Part shown: piece after piece, positions 54,935 to 64,000 of the stretch
Layout of the letters: each line of letters opens with the position of its first letter
Numbering within the stretch: position 1 is the first letter of the stretch
Origin: Zea mays
Lineage: Eukaryota; Streptophyta; Magnoliopsida; Poales; Poaceae
Length of the DNA stretch: 64,000 nt
Assembly: GCF_902167145.1 (NCBI RefSeq)
Contig: NC_050099.1
Coordinates: 241,626,588-241,690,587 of the forward strand
Direction of reading: 5' to 3'
Made by a program: the position numbers and the translations under genes
Notes under the pieces: generated by a model
Database searches by the model: none
Seen by the model: only the letters and a program-made list of their open reading frames with translations
What the model was told of the DNA's origin: nothing

Positions 54935-55018
54935 TGTCGACGTTTCGGACCTGGGGGTCCTCTGAACCAACTAGTAAATTTGTCGTCGTTGCGTGTCCCA
55001 GCCCAAATGGGTTGGCGC
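54935..55018 (+). repeat. Start of another Ty3-type LTR, cut by the Ji-like insertion
   Basis: TGTCGACGTTTCGGACC followed by a GGGGGTCC phrase resembles the beginning of a maize gypsy-type LTR known to me from memory. It is interrupted at 55018 by the Ji-like element (target duplication GGCGC, 55014-55018); the rest should lie to the right of the window. Confidence 0.45.
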
Positions 55019-56352
55019 TGATAGTCGCCTAGAGGGGGGTGAATAGGGCGAAACTGAAATTTACAAAAATAATCACAACTACAAGCCGGGGTTAGCGTTA
55101 GTAATAATAAATGAGTCCGCAAGAGAGGGCGCAAAACAAATCGCAAGTAAATAAGGAGCGTGACACGTGGATTTGTTTTACCGAGGTTCGGTTCTTGCAA
55201 ACCTACTCCCCGTTGAGGAGGCCACAAAGGCCGGGTCTCTTTCAACCCTTCCCTCTCTCAAACGGTCCCTCCGACCGAGTGAGCTTTCCTTCTTCTCAAT
55301 CAACCGGGAACAAAACTTCCCCGCAAGGGCCACCACACAATCGGTGCCTCTTGCCTTGGTTACAATTGAGTGTTGATCACAAGAGCACAAGAGAAAGAAA
55401 GAATGCGATCCAAGCGCAAGAGCTCAAAAGAACACGGCAAATCTCTCTCGCTAGTCACTAGGGTTTTGTGTGGAATTGGAGAGGATTTGATCTCTTTGAA
55501 TGTGTCTAGAATTGAATGCCTAGCTCTTGTAAGTAGTTGAGAAGTGGAAAACTTGGATGGCTATGAATGTGGGATGGTTGGGGTATTTATAGCCCCAACC
55601 ACCAAATGTGGCCGTTGGGGAGCCAGTCTGCTCGATGGCGCACCGGACAGTCCGGTGCACACCGGACATGTCCGGTGCCCCTGCCACGTCATCAGTGCCG
55701 TTGGAATCTGACCGTTGGAGTTCTGACTTGTGGGCCACCCCTGATGTCCGGTGGCGCACCGGACAGCTCCTGTTCATTGTCCGGTGCGCCAGTATGGGCA
55801 AACCTGACGTCTGCGCGCGCTGCGGCGCATTTAATGCCTCTGCAGGTAGCCGTTGGCGCGGGATAGCCGTTGTGCTGGAGTCACACCGGACAGTCCGGTG
55901 CACACCGGACATGTCCGGTGAATTATAGCGGACGAGCCGTTGGCTTTTCCCGAAGCTGAAGAGTTCCTGAGGCCGCTTCTCCATGGCGCACCGGACACTG
56001 TCCGGTGTACACCGGACAGTCCGGTGAATTATAGCGCGAGAGCCCCTGGAAATTCCCGAAGGTGGCGAGTTCGAGCTGGAGTCCCCTGGTGCACCGGACA
56101 CTGTCCGGTGGTGCACCGGACACTGTCCGGTGGCACACCGGACTGTCCGGTGCGCCCAGACCAGAGGGCCTACGGTTGGCTCTTTGCCCTTTTGTTGAAC
56201 CCAACACTTGGTCATTTTATTGGCTATGTTGTGAACCTTTGACACCTGTATAACTTATACACTAGAACAAACTAGTTAGTCCAAAGATTTGTGTTGGGCA
56301 ATTCAACCACCAAAATTATTTAGGAAGTAGGTGTAAGCCTAATTCCCTTTCA
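55019..56352 (-). repeat. 3' LTR of the young Ji-like element
   Basis: The 1334-bp LTR runs from TGATAGTCGCCTAGAGG to ATTCCCTTTCA. About a dozen CACCGGAC-n-GTCCGGTG palindromes lie at 55638-56155. Confidence 0.93.
55575..55601 (-). promoter_or_regulatory. TATA box in the loop of an inverted repeat, Ji-like LTR
   Basis: TGGTTGGGG (55575-55583) and CCCCAACCA (55593-55601) can pair, leaving a 9-nt loop that contains most of the minus-strand TATAAATA. The same arrangement, with 11-bp arms, is present in the other Ji-like LTRs. Confidence 0.7.
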
Positions 56353-57192
56353 ATCTCCCCCTTTTTGGTGATTGATGCCAACACAAACCAAAGCAAATGT
56401 AGAAATACATAATTGAACTAGTTTGCATAATGTAAGTGAAAAGGTTACTTGTAATTGAGCCAATATAACTACTTACAAGATATGCATGGAATGTTTCTTT
56501 CTTATTTAACATTTTGGACCACGTTTGCACCACATGTTTTGTTTTTGCAAATTCTTTTTGTAAATCCATTTCAAAAGATCTTTTGCAAACAGTCAAAGGT
56601 ACATAAATAAGAGTTTGCAAAAGCATTTTCAAGATTTGAAATTTTTCTCCCCCTGTTTCAAATGCTTTTCCTTTGACTAAACAAAACTCCCCCTAAAAGA
56701 GATCCACCTCTTAGTGTTCAAGAGGGTTTTGATATACCATTTCTGAAATACTACTTTCTCCCCCTTTTGAACACAATAGGATACCAAATGATAAAGACTT
56801 TTGGAAAGCACTAAGTTTTAATTTGGTGGTGGTGGTGGTGCGGTCCTTTTGCTTTGGGCTCATTTCTCCCCCTTTTTGGCATAAATCGCCAAAAACGGAG
56901 TCATTAGAGCCCTCCAAGTAAGTTCCTCCCCTTTGGTTATAAGTAAATGAGTTAAGATTATACCAAAGACGAAGTCCTTTTCCTTGATGCTCATTTCTCC
57001 CCAAAGACGAGAGAGTTGCTCGGAGTGATGGCGAAGCATGAGTTACGGAGTGGAAGCCTTTGTCTTCGCCGATGACTCCAATTCCCTTTCAATATACCTA
57101 TGACTTGGTTTGAAATCGACTTGAAAACACATTAGTCATAGCATATAAAAGAGATATGATCAAAGGTATTCAAAAGAGCTATGTGTGCAAGC
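56353..57192 (-). other. Pol-to-LTR spacer with multiple polypurine tracts
   Basis: Minus-strand GGGGGAGA-type tracts lie beside the LTR (56353-56366) and near 56647, 56690, 56760 and 56865. No envelope-like frame is found. Confidence 0.75.
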
Positions 57193-60100
57193 TTAGCAAA
57201 AGAAGTTTCTAGAATCAAGAATATTGAGCTCATGCCTAAGTCTGGTAAAAGATTGTTCATCAAGTGGCTTGGTAAAGATATCGGCTAATTGATCTTTAGT
57301 ATTAATGTAAGAAATCTCGATATCCCCCTTTTGTTGGTGATCCCTAAGAAAATGATACCGAATGGCTATGTGCTTAGTGCGGCTATGCTCGACGGGATTG
57401 TCGGCCATCTTAATTGCACTCTCATTATCACATAGCAAAGGGACTTTGGTTAATTTGTAACCGTAGTCCCGCAGGGTTTGCCTCATCCAAAGCAATTGCG
57501 CGCAACAATGTCCTGCGGCAATGTACTCGGCTTCGGCGGTGGAAAGAGCGACGGAATTTTGCTTCTTTGAAGCCCAAGACACCAAGGATCTTCCCAAGAA
57601 CTGGCAAGTCCCCGATGTGCTCTTCCTATTGATTTTGCACCCTGCCCAATCGGCATCCGAATAACCAATCAAATCAAACGTGGATCCCCGAGGGTACCAA
57701 AGCCCAAACTTAGGTGTATAAGCCAAATATCTCAAGATTCGTTTTACGGCCGTAAGGTGGGATTCCTTAGGGTCGGATTGGAATCTTGCACACATGCAAA
57801 CGGAAAGCATAATGTCCGGCCGAGATGCACATAAATAAAGCAATGAACCAATCATCGACCGGTATACCTTTTGATCCACGGACTTACCTCCCGTGTCGAG
57901 GTCGAGATGCCCATTAGTTCCCATGGGTGTCTTGATGGGTTTGGCATCCTTCATCCCAAACTTAGCAAGAATGTCTTGAGTGTACTTCGTTTGGCTAATG
58001 AAGGTGCCCTCTTGGAGTTGCTTGACTTGGAATCCTAGAAAATACTTCAACTCCCCCATCATTGACATCTCGAATTTCTGTGTCATGATCCTACTAAACT
58101 CTTCACATGTAGACTTGTTAGTAGACCCAAATATAATATCATCAACATAAATTTGGCATACAAACAAGTCATTTTCAAGAGTTTTAGTAAAGAGTGTAGG
58201 ATCGGCCTTGCCGACTTTGAAGCCATTAGCAATAAGGAAATCTCTAAGGCATTCATACCATGCTCTTGGGGCTTGCTTGAGCCCATAAAGCGCCTTAGAG
58301 AGCCTATAGACATGATTAGGATACTCACTGTCTTCAAAGCCGGGAGGTTGCTCAACATAGACCTCTTCCTTGATTGGTCCGTTGAGGAAGGCACTTTTCA
58401 CGTCCATTTGATAGAGCTTAAAGCCATGGTAAGTAGCATAGGCCAATAATATGCGAATTGACTCAAGCCTAGCTACGGGTGCATAGGTTTCATCGAAATC
58501 CAAACCTTCGACTTGTGAATACCCTTTGGCTACGAGTCGAGCTTTGTTCCTTGTCACCACACCATGCTCATCTTGCTTGTTGCGGAAGACCCATTTGGTT
58601 CCTACAACATTTTGGTTAGGACGTGGAACTAAATGCCATACCTCGTTCCTCGTGAAATTGTTGAGCTCCTCTTGCATCGCCACCACCCAATCCGAATCTT
58701 GGAGAGCTTCCTCTACCCTGTGTGGCTCAATGGAGGAAACAAAAGAGTAATGTTCACAAAAATGAGCAACCCGAGATCGAGTAGTTACCCCCTTATGAAT
58801 GTCGCCGAGGATGGTGTCGACGGGGTGATCTCGTTGGATTGCTTGGTGGACTCTTGGGTGTGGCGGTCTTGGTTCTTCCTCATCCTCCTTTTCTTGATCA
58901 TTTGTATCTCCCCCTTGATCATTGCTATCATCTTGAGGTGGCTCGTCTTCTTGATTTTGCTCTTCATCATTTTGAGCCTCATCCTCATTTTGAGTTGGTG
59001 GAGATGCTTGCATGGAGGAGGATGGTTGATCTTGTGTACTTGGAGGCTCTTCGGATTCCTTAGGACACACATCCCCGATGGACATGTTCCTTAGCGCGAT
59101 GCATGGAGCCTGTTCTTCACCTATCTCATCAAGATCAATTTGCTCTACTTGAGAGCCGTTAGTTTCATCAAACACAACGTCACATGAGACTTCAACTAGT
59201 CCAGTGGACTTGTTAAAGACCCTATATGCCCTTGTGTTTGAGTCATAACCAAGTAAAAAGCCTTCTACAGTTTTAGGAGCAAATTTAGATTTTCTACCTC
59301 TTTTAACAAGAATGAAGCATTTGCTACCAAAAACTCTAAAATATGAAATGTTGGGCTTTTTACCGGTTAGGAGTTCATATGATGTCTTCTTGAGGATTCG
59401 GTGAAGATATAACCGGTTGATGGCGTAGCAGGCGGTGTTGACCGCTTCGGCCCAAAACCGGTCCGGTGTCTTGTACTCATCAAGCATGGTTCTTGCCATG
59501 TCCAGTAGAGTTCGATTCTTCCTCTCCACTACACCGTTTTGTTGTGGCGTGTAGGGAGAAGAGAACTCATGCTTGATGCCCTCCTCCTCAAGGAAGCTTT
59601 CAATTTGAGAGTTCTTGAACTCCGTCCCATTGTCGCTTCTTATTTTCTTAATCCTTAAGCCGAACTCATTTTGAGCCCGTCTCAGAAATCCTTTTAAAGT
59701 TTCTTGGGTTTGAGATTTTTCCTGTAAAAAGAATACCCAAGTGAAGCGAGAATAATCATCCACAATAACTAGACAGTACTTACTCCCGCCGATGCTTATG
59801 TAAGCGATCGGGCCGAATAGATCCATGTGTAGGAGCTCCAGTGGCCTGTCAGTCGTCATTATGTTCTTGTGAGGATGATGAGTGCCAACTTGCTTCCCTG
59901 CTTGGCATGCGCTACAAATTCTGTCTTTCTCAAAATGAACATTTGTTAGTCCTAAAATGTGCTCTCCCTTTAGAAGCTTATGAAGATTCTTCATCCCAAC
60001 ATGGGCTAGTCGGCGGTGCCAGAGCCAACCCATGTTAGTCTTAGCAATTAAACATGTGTCGAGCTCAGCTTTATCAAAATCTACTAAGTATAGCTGACCC

Positions 60101-60438
60101 TCTAACACACCCTTAAATGCTATTGAATCATTACTTCTTCTAAAGACAGTGACACCCATATCAGTAAAAAGACAGTTGTAGCCCATTTGACATAATTGGG
60201 AAACAGAAAGCAAGTTGTAATCTAATGAATCAACAAGAAAAACATTGGAAATGGAATGGTCAGGTGAAATAGCAATTTTACCCAAACCTTTGACCAAACC
60301 TTGATTTCCATCCCCGAATGTGATAGCTCGTTGGGGATCTTTGTTTTTCTCATATGAGGAGAACATCCTTTTCTCCCCGGTCATGTGGTTTGTGCACCCG
60401 CTGTCGAGTATCCAACTTGAGCCCCCGGATGCATAAAC
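57193..60438 (-). CDS. pol: Ji-like pol polyprotein, intact
   Basis: The frame is open for 1081 codons from just after a TAG (60439-60441). Order: protease ([17 protein letters not shown], active Asp in DSG); pre-integrase zinc region; integrase core with Asp in HMDLFGP, Asp in SDNGTEFKN and Glu in NGVVERKNR (60384 numbering about 186, 250, 286); acidic linker; reverse transcriptase with [11 protein letters not shown] (about 747); RNase H with YSDADWAGC (about 911) and [12 protein letters not shown]-terminal [13 protein letters not shown]. It has copia domain order. It has no ATG at its start: pol is in the +1 frame relative to gag, 13 bases after the gag stop codon, and must be reached by splicing, recoding or internal initiation. 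Confidence 0.93.
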   Translation of the reverse strand, partial: VYASGGSSWILDSGCTNHMTGEKRMFSSYEKNKDPQRAITFGDGNQGLVKGLGKIAISPDHSISNVFLVDSLDYNLLSVSQLCQMGYNCLFTDMGVTVFRRSNDSIAFKGVLEGQLYLVDFDKAELDTCLIAKTNMGWLWHRRLAHVGMKNLHKLLKGEHILGLTNVHFEKDRICSACQAGKQVGTHHPHKNIMTTDRPLELLHMDLFGPIAYISIGGSKYCLVIVDDYSRFTWVFFLQEKSQTQETLKGFLRRAQNEFGLRIKKIRSDNGTEFKNSQIESFLEEEGIKHEFSSPYTPQQNGVVERKNRTLLDMARTMLDEYKTPDRFWAEAVNTACYAINRLYLHRILKKTSYELLTGKKPNISYFRVFGSKCFILVKRGRKSKFAPKTVEGFLLGYDSNTRAYRVFNKSTGLVEVSCDVVFDETNGSQVEQIDLDEIGEEQAPCIALRNMSIGDVCPKESEEPPSTQDQPSSSMQASPPTQNEDEAQNDEEQNQEDEPPQDDSNDQGGDTNDQEKEDEEEPRPPHPRVHQAIQRDHPVDTILGDIHKGVTTRSRVAHFCEHYSFVSSIEPHRVEEALQDSDWVVAMQEELNNFTRNEVWHLVPRPNQNVVGTKWVFRNKQDEHGVVTRNKARLVAKGYSQVEGLDFDETYAPVARLESIRILLAYATYHGFKLYQMDVKSAFLNGPIKEEVYVEQPPGFEDSEYPNHVYRLSKALYGLKQAPRAWYECLRDFLIANGFKVGKADPTLFTKTLENDLFVCQIYVDDIIFGSTNKSTCEEFSRIMTQKFEMSMMGELKYFLGFQVKQLQEGTFISQTKYTQDILAKFGMKDAKPIKTPMGTNGHLDLDTGGKSVDQKVYRSMIGSLLYLCASRPDIMLSVCMCARFQSDPKESHLTAVKRILRYLAYTPKFGLWYPRGSTFDLIGYSDADWAGCKINRKSTSGTCQFLGRSLVSWASKKQNSVALSTAEAEYIAAGHCCAQLLWMRQTLRDYGYKLTKVPLLCDNESAIKMADNPVEHSRTKHIAIRYHFLRDHQQKGDIEISYINTKDQLADIFTKPLDEQSFTRLRHELNILDSRNFFC

Positions 60439-60451
60439 CTACAAAACAAAT

Positions 60452-63133
60452 TTAGTTCTTGACTTTAGGTACCCAAACTGTTTTGGGTCCTTTGGCATTA
60501 GATACAAGAACTTTGGGTACCCAAACACAAGTCTTGGAGCCCTTGTGTCTGCCCCCAACAATTTTGGCAACTACCTTGCCAGATTTGCTAGTCAACACAT
60601 AAGATGCATCAAAAGTTTTAAATGAAATGGCATGATCATTTGATGCATTAATAGTTTTCTTTCTAGGCAACTTGGCATGGGTTGGTTGCCTAGATCTAGA
60701 TGTCTCACCCTTATACATAAAAGCATAATTAGGGCCAGAGTGAGACTTCCTGGAATGAATTTTCTTAATCTTATTCTCAGGATACCCGGCAGGGTACAAA
60801 ATGTAACCCTCGTTATCCTGAGGCATGGGAGCCTTACCCTTAACAAAGTTAGACAAGTTCTTAGGAGGGGCATTAATTTTGACATTGTCTCCCCTTTGAA
60901 AGCCAATGCCGTCCTTAATGCCCGGGCGTCTCCCATTATAGAGCATGCTTCTAGCCAATTTAAATTTTTCATTTTCTAAGTCATGCTCTCTAATTTTAGC
61001 ATTAAGTTGTGCTATGTGATCATTTTGTTTTTCAATTAAGGCAAGGTGATCATGGATAGCATCAATATTAATATCTCTACATCTAGTGCAAATGGACACA
61101 TGCTCAATAGTAGATGTAGAGGGTTTGCAAGACTTTAATTCAATAACCTTAGCATGCAACAAATCATTCTTAGTTTTAAGGTCAGAAATAGTAGTATTGC
61201 AAACATCAAAATCCTTAGCCTTAGAAATTAATTTCTCATTCTCATTTCTAAGGCTAGTGATAGAAGCATTCAATTCATCAATCCTAGCAAGCAAATCAAC
61301 ATCATCATTTCTAGGATCAATGCAAACATGAGAATCAACCTTAGCCAACAAATTAGCATTTTCATTTCTAAGGTTGTCTAAAATCTCATGGCAAGTGCTT
61401 AGCTCACTAGATAATTTTTCACATTTTTCTCTTTCTAGAGCATAAGCATTTTTAACCTTAACATGTTTCTTGTTTTCCTTGATTAGGAAGTCCTCTTGGG
61501 AGTCCAAGAGATCATCCTTTTCATGGATAGCACTAATTAGTTCATTTAATTTTTCTTTTTGTTCCATGTTAAGGTTGGCAAAAAGAATACGCAAGTTATC
61601 CTCCTCATTTTTATCATCCTCATCACTAGATGTTTCATATTTAGTGGAGGACTTTGATTTTACCTTCTTTTTGCCGTCCTTGGCCATGAGGCACTTGTGG
61701 CCGACGTTGGGGAAGAGGAGGCCTTTGGTGACGGCGATGTTGGCGGCGTCCTCGTCGTCGGAGGAGTCGCTTAAGCTTTCGTCGGAGTCCCACTCCCGAC
61801 AAACATGGGCATCGCCGCCCTTCTTCTTGTAGTACTTCTTCTTCTCCTTCCTCTTGCCCTTCTTGTCGTTGTCCCTGTCACTGTCACTTGATAATGGACA
61901 TTTAGCAATAAAGTGACCGGGCTTACCACACTTGTAGCAAACCTTCTTGGAACGGGATTTGTAGTCCTTCCCCTTCCGTTGCTTGAGGATTTGCCGGAAG
62001 CTTTTGATGATTAGGGCCATCTCCTCGTTGTCGAGCTTGGAGGCGTCAATTGGTTGTCTACTTGGTGTAGACTCCTCCTCCGTTGCCTTGAAGGCCACGG
62101 GTTGCGCCTCGGATGTGGAAGGCTCATCAAGCTCGTTGATCTTCTTGGAGCCCTTAATCATGCACTCAAAACTAACAAAATTCCCGATGACTTCCTCGGG
62201 GGTCATTTGTGTATATCTAGGATTGCCACGAATTAATTGTACTTGAGTAGGGTTAAGGAAAATAAGGGCTCTTAGAATAACCTTAACCACTTCGTGGTCA
62301 TCCCATTTCGTGCTCCCGAGGTTTCGCACTTGGTTCACCAAGGTCTTGAGCCGGTTGTACATGTCTTGTGGCTCCTCCCCTTGGCGAAGACGGAAGCGAC
62401 CGAGCTCCCCCTCGATCGTTTCCCGCTTGGTGATCTTGGTGAGTTCATCACCCTCGTGCGCCGTCTTGAGTAGGTCCCAAATCTCCTTGGCGTTCTTCAA
62501 TCCTTGTACTTTGTTATATTCCTCCTTGCTTAGGGAGGCAAGGAGGATAGTTGCGGCTTGGGAGTTGAAGTGCTCGATTTGGGCCACTTCGTCCGTGTCA
62601 TAGTCCTCATCCCCTACGGATGGTACCTGTACACCATACTCAACAACATCCCATAATCTTTTGTGGAGAGAGGTTAGATGAAATCGCATCAAATTACTCC
62701 ACATAGCATAATCTTCACCATTAAAAGTTGGTGGTTTGCCTAATGGGACGGAAAGTAAAGGTGTATGTTTAGGAATGCGAGGGTAGCGTAGGGGGATCTT
62801 ACTATACTTCTTACGCTCTTGGCGTTTAGAAGTGACGGACGCCGCGTCGGAGCCGGAGGTGGAGGTCGATGAAGTGTCGGTCTCGTAGAAGACCACCTTC
62901 CTCATCCTTTTGTGCTTGTCCCCACTCCGATGCGGCTTGTGAGAAGATTTTTCCTTCTTCTCCTTATGGTGAGAAGAGGAAGATCTTTTCTCCTTCCGCT
63001 TGGAGGATTTCTTTTTCTTCTCTCTTCTCTTGGTGCGGGACTCTTCCGATGAAGATGAAGTGCTCCCTTGGCTTGTAGTGGGCTTGTCGTCGCCGGTCTC
63101 CATCTCCTTCTTGGCGTGATCTCCCGACATCAC
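60452..63133 (-). CDS. gag: Ji-like gag polyprotein, intact
   Basis: The 893-aa protein starts MMSGDHAKKEMETGDD about 45 bp after the LTR. It has a Lys/Ser-rich N-terminus, UBN2-type gag core (LTSLHKRLWDVVEYG, TILLASLSKEEYNKVQGL, MYNRLKTLVNQVRNLGS), a CCHC knuckle CYKCGKPGHFIAKC at about residue 398, an acidic stretch, long coiled coils and the tail WVPKVLVSNAKGPKTVW. It is much longer than gag of simple copia elements, as is usual in Sireviruses. No stop or frameshift is seen. Confidence 0.94.
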   Translation of the reverse strand: MMSGDHAKKEMETGDDKPTTSQGSTSSSSEESRTKRREKKKKSSKRKEKRSSSSHHKEKKEKSSHKPHRSGDKHKRMRKVVFYETDTSSTSTSGSDAASVTSKRQERKKYSKIPLRYPRIPKHTPLLSVPLGKPPTFNGEDYAMWSNLMRFHLTSLHKRLWDVVEYGVQVPSVGDEDYDTDEVAQIEHFNSQAATILLASLSKEEYNKVQGLKNAKEIWDLLKTAHEGDELTKITKRETIEGELGRFRLRQGEEPQDMYNRLKTLVNQVRNLGSTKWDDHEVVKVILRALIFLNPTQVQLIRGNPRYTQMTPEEVIGNFVSFECMIKGSKKINELDEPSTSEAQPVAFKATEEESTPSRQPIDASKLDNEEMALIIKSFRQILKQRKGKDYKSRSKKVCYKCGKPGHFIAKCPLSSDSDRDNDKKGKRKEKKKYYKKKGGDAHVCREWDSDESLSDSSDDEDAANIAVTKGLLFPNVGHKCLMAKDGKKKVKSKSSTKYETSSDEDDKNEEDNLRILFANLNMEQKEKLNELISAIHEKDDLLDSQEDFLIKENKKHVKVKNAYALEREKCEKLSSELSTCHEILDNLRNENANLLAKVDSHVCIDPRNDDVDLLARIDELNASITSLRNENEKLISKAKDFDVCNTTISDLKTKNDLLHAKVIELKSCKPSTSTIEHVSICTRCRDINIDAIHDHLALIEKQNDHIAQLNAKIREHDLENEKFKLARSMLYNGRRPGIKDGIGFQRGDNVKINAPPKNLSNFVKGKAPMPQDNEGYILYPAGYPENKIKKIHSRKSHSGPNYAFMYKGETSRSRQPTHAKLPRKKTINASNDHAISFKTFDASYVLTSKSGKVVAKIVGGRHKGSKTCVWVPKVLVSNAKGPKTVWVPKVKN

Positions 63134-63164
63134 TTCGAGCGGTTAGGCTCTAATGAAGCACCGG

Positions 63165-63176
63165 GCTCTGATACCA
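63165..63176 (-). other. Primer-binding site (initiator tRNA-Met type)
   Basis: TGGTATCAGAGC on the minus strand, two bases from the LTR start at 63179. Confidence 0.9.
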
Positions 63177-63178
63177 AT

Positions 63179-64000
63179 TGATAGTCGCCTAGAGGGGGGG
63201 TGAATAGGGCGAAACTGAAATTTACAAAAATAATCACAACTACAAGCCGGGGTTAGCGTTAGTAATAATAAATGAGTCCGCAAGAGAGGGCGCAAAACAA
63301 ATCGCAAGTAAATAAGGAGCGTGACACGTGGATTTGTTTTACCGAGGTTCGGTTCTTGCAAACCTACTCCCCGTTGAGGAGGCCACAAAGGCCGGGTCTC
63401 TTTCAACCCTTCCCTCTCTCAAACGGTCCCTCCGACCGAGTGAGCTTTCCTTCTTCTCAATCAACCGGGAACAAAACTTCCCCGCAAGGGCCACCACACA
63501 ATCGGTGCCTCTTGCCTTGGTTACAATTGAGTGTTGATCACAAGAGCACAAGAGAAAGAAAGAATGCGATCCAAGCGCAAGAGCTCAAAAGAACACGGCA
63601 AATCTCTCTCGCTAGTCACTAGGGTTTTGTGTGGAATTGGAGAGGATTTGATCTCTTTGAATGTGTCTAGAATTGAATGCCTAGCTCTTGTAAGTAGTTG
63701 AGAAGTGGAAAACTTGGATGGCTATGAATGTGGGATGGTTGGGGTATTTATAGCCCCAACCACCAAATGTGGCCGTTGGGGAGCCAGTCTGCTCGATGGC
63801 GCACCGGACAGTCCGGTGCACACCGGACATGTCCGGTGCCCCTGCCACGTCATCAGTGCCGTTGGAATCTGACCGTTGGAGTTCTGACTTGTGGGCCACC
63901 CCTGATGTCCGGTGGCGCACCGGACAGCTCCTGTTCATTGTCCGGTGCGCCAGTATGGGCAAACCTGACGTCTGCGCGCGCTGCGGCGCATTTAATGCCT
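63179..64000 (-). repeat. 5' LTR of the young Ji-like element, partial
   Basis: The first 822 bp (plus-strand order) of the LTR are visible; it is identical to 55019-55839 except for one extra G near 63198 as far as I could compare. The palindrome region begins near 63800 and is cut by the window end. Confidence 0.93.

Larger units (their letters stand above)
55019..64000 (-). mobile_element. Young Ji-like Sirevirus with intact gag and pol, cut by the window edge
   Basis: The element contains a complete 3' LTR (55019-56352), purine-tract spacer, pol, gag, primer-binding site and the first 822 bp of its 5' LTR (from 63179). The visible part of the 5' LTR aligns with the 3' LTR at a constant offset with one extra G; all ORFs translated from both are identical. 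Gag and pol have no stops. It is the only element in the window that looks able to supply all enzymes. Confidence 0.94.

Noticed and set aside
56353..57192. Envelope-like gene between pol and the 3' LTR of the Sireviruses
   Set aside because: Some Sireviruses have one; here all four spacers are short, AT-rich and contain only purine tracts and short unrelated frames.

Overview
The window reads as a grass genome, almost certainly maize (Zea mays) or a very close relative. It is built mostly of nested LTR retrotransposons. Several LTR families are recognisable as maize-type Ty1/copia Sireviruses of the Opie and Ji kinds, with LTR palindromes CACCGGAC-n-GTCCGGTG, a TGGTATCAGAGC primer-binding site and repeated GGGGGAGA-type purine tracts. 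Family names are from memory of these hallmarks; no search was run.

Layout, left block (1-44730): one old gag-only Ty3-type element on the minus strand (5' LTR 44065-44730, gag 44006-42713 continuing at 21198-21054) is the host of almost everything. Antisense to it lies an intron-containing gene on the plus strand (TATA at 669, remnants 4397-4956 and 18009-19976) that resembles the putative gypsy-type transposon family. Into this host landed a plus-strand Ji-type LTR (1-569), a Tekay-like solo LTR (758-4321), an Opie-like and a Ji-like element now fused by a deletion (4957-18008), and a second Tekay-like solo LTR (21199-42707). The second solo LTR was split by an Opie-like element (21935-40065), itself split by a Ji-like element (24683-33879). 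Most insertions are proved by exact 5-bp target duplications.

Middle island (44731-48967): the only stretch of some length without LTR elements. It holds a 54-bp tandem repeat, a possible MITE, a 5'-truncated LINE with a 17-bp target duplication, and what looks like a small polycistronic box C/D snoRNA gene: a promoter with site II motifs, telo-box and TATA, followed by two snoRNAs with perfect terminal stems. An unrecognised minus-strand ORF follows.

Right block (48968-64000): a complete non-autonomous Ty3-type element (48968-54166, target duplication AGAAC) coding only gag and a short second ORF, then a fragment of another LTR, then a very young Ji-like element (55019 to beyond 64000) with intact gag and pol and nearly identical LTRs.

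The autonomous functions in the window are those of the right-hand Ji-like element: gag (capsid, CCHC zinc knuckle) plus pol (protease, integrase, reverse transcriptase, RNase H). All other pol genes are broken by stops, frameshifts, deletions or insertions. I see no ordinary intact protein-coding host gene, no tRNA gene and no CRISPR array.
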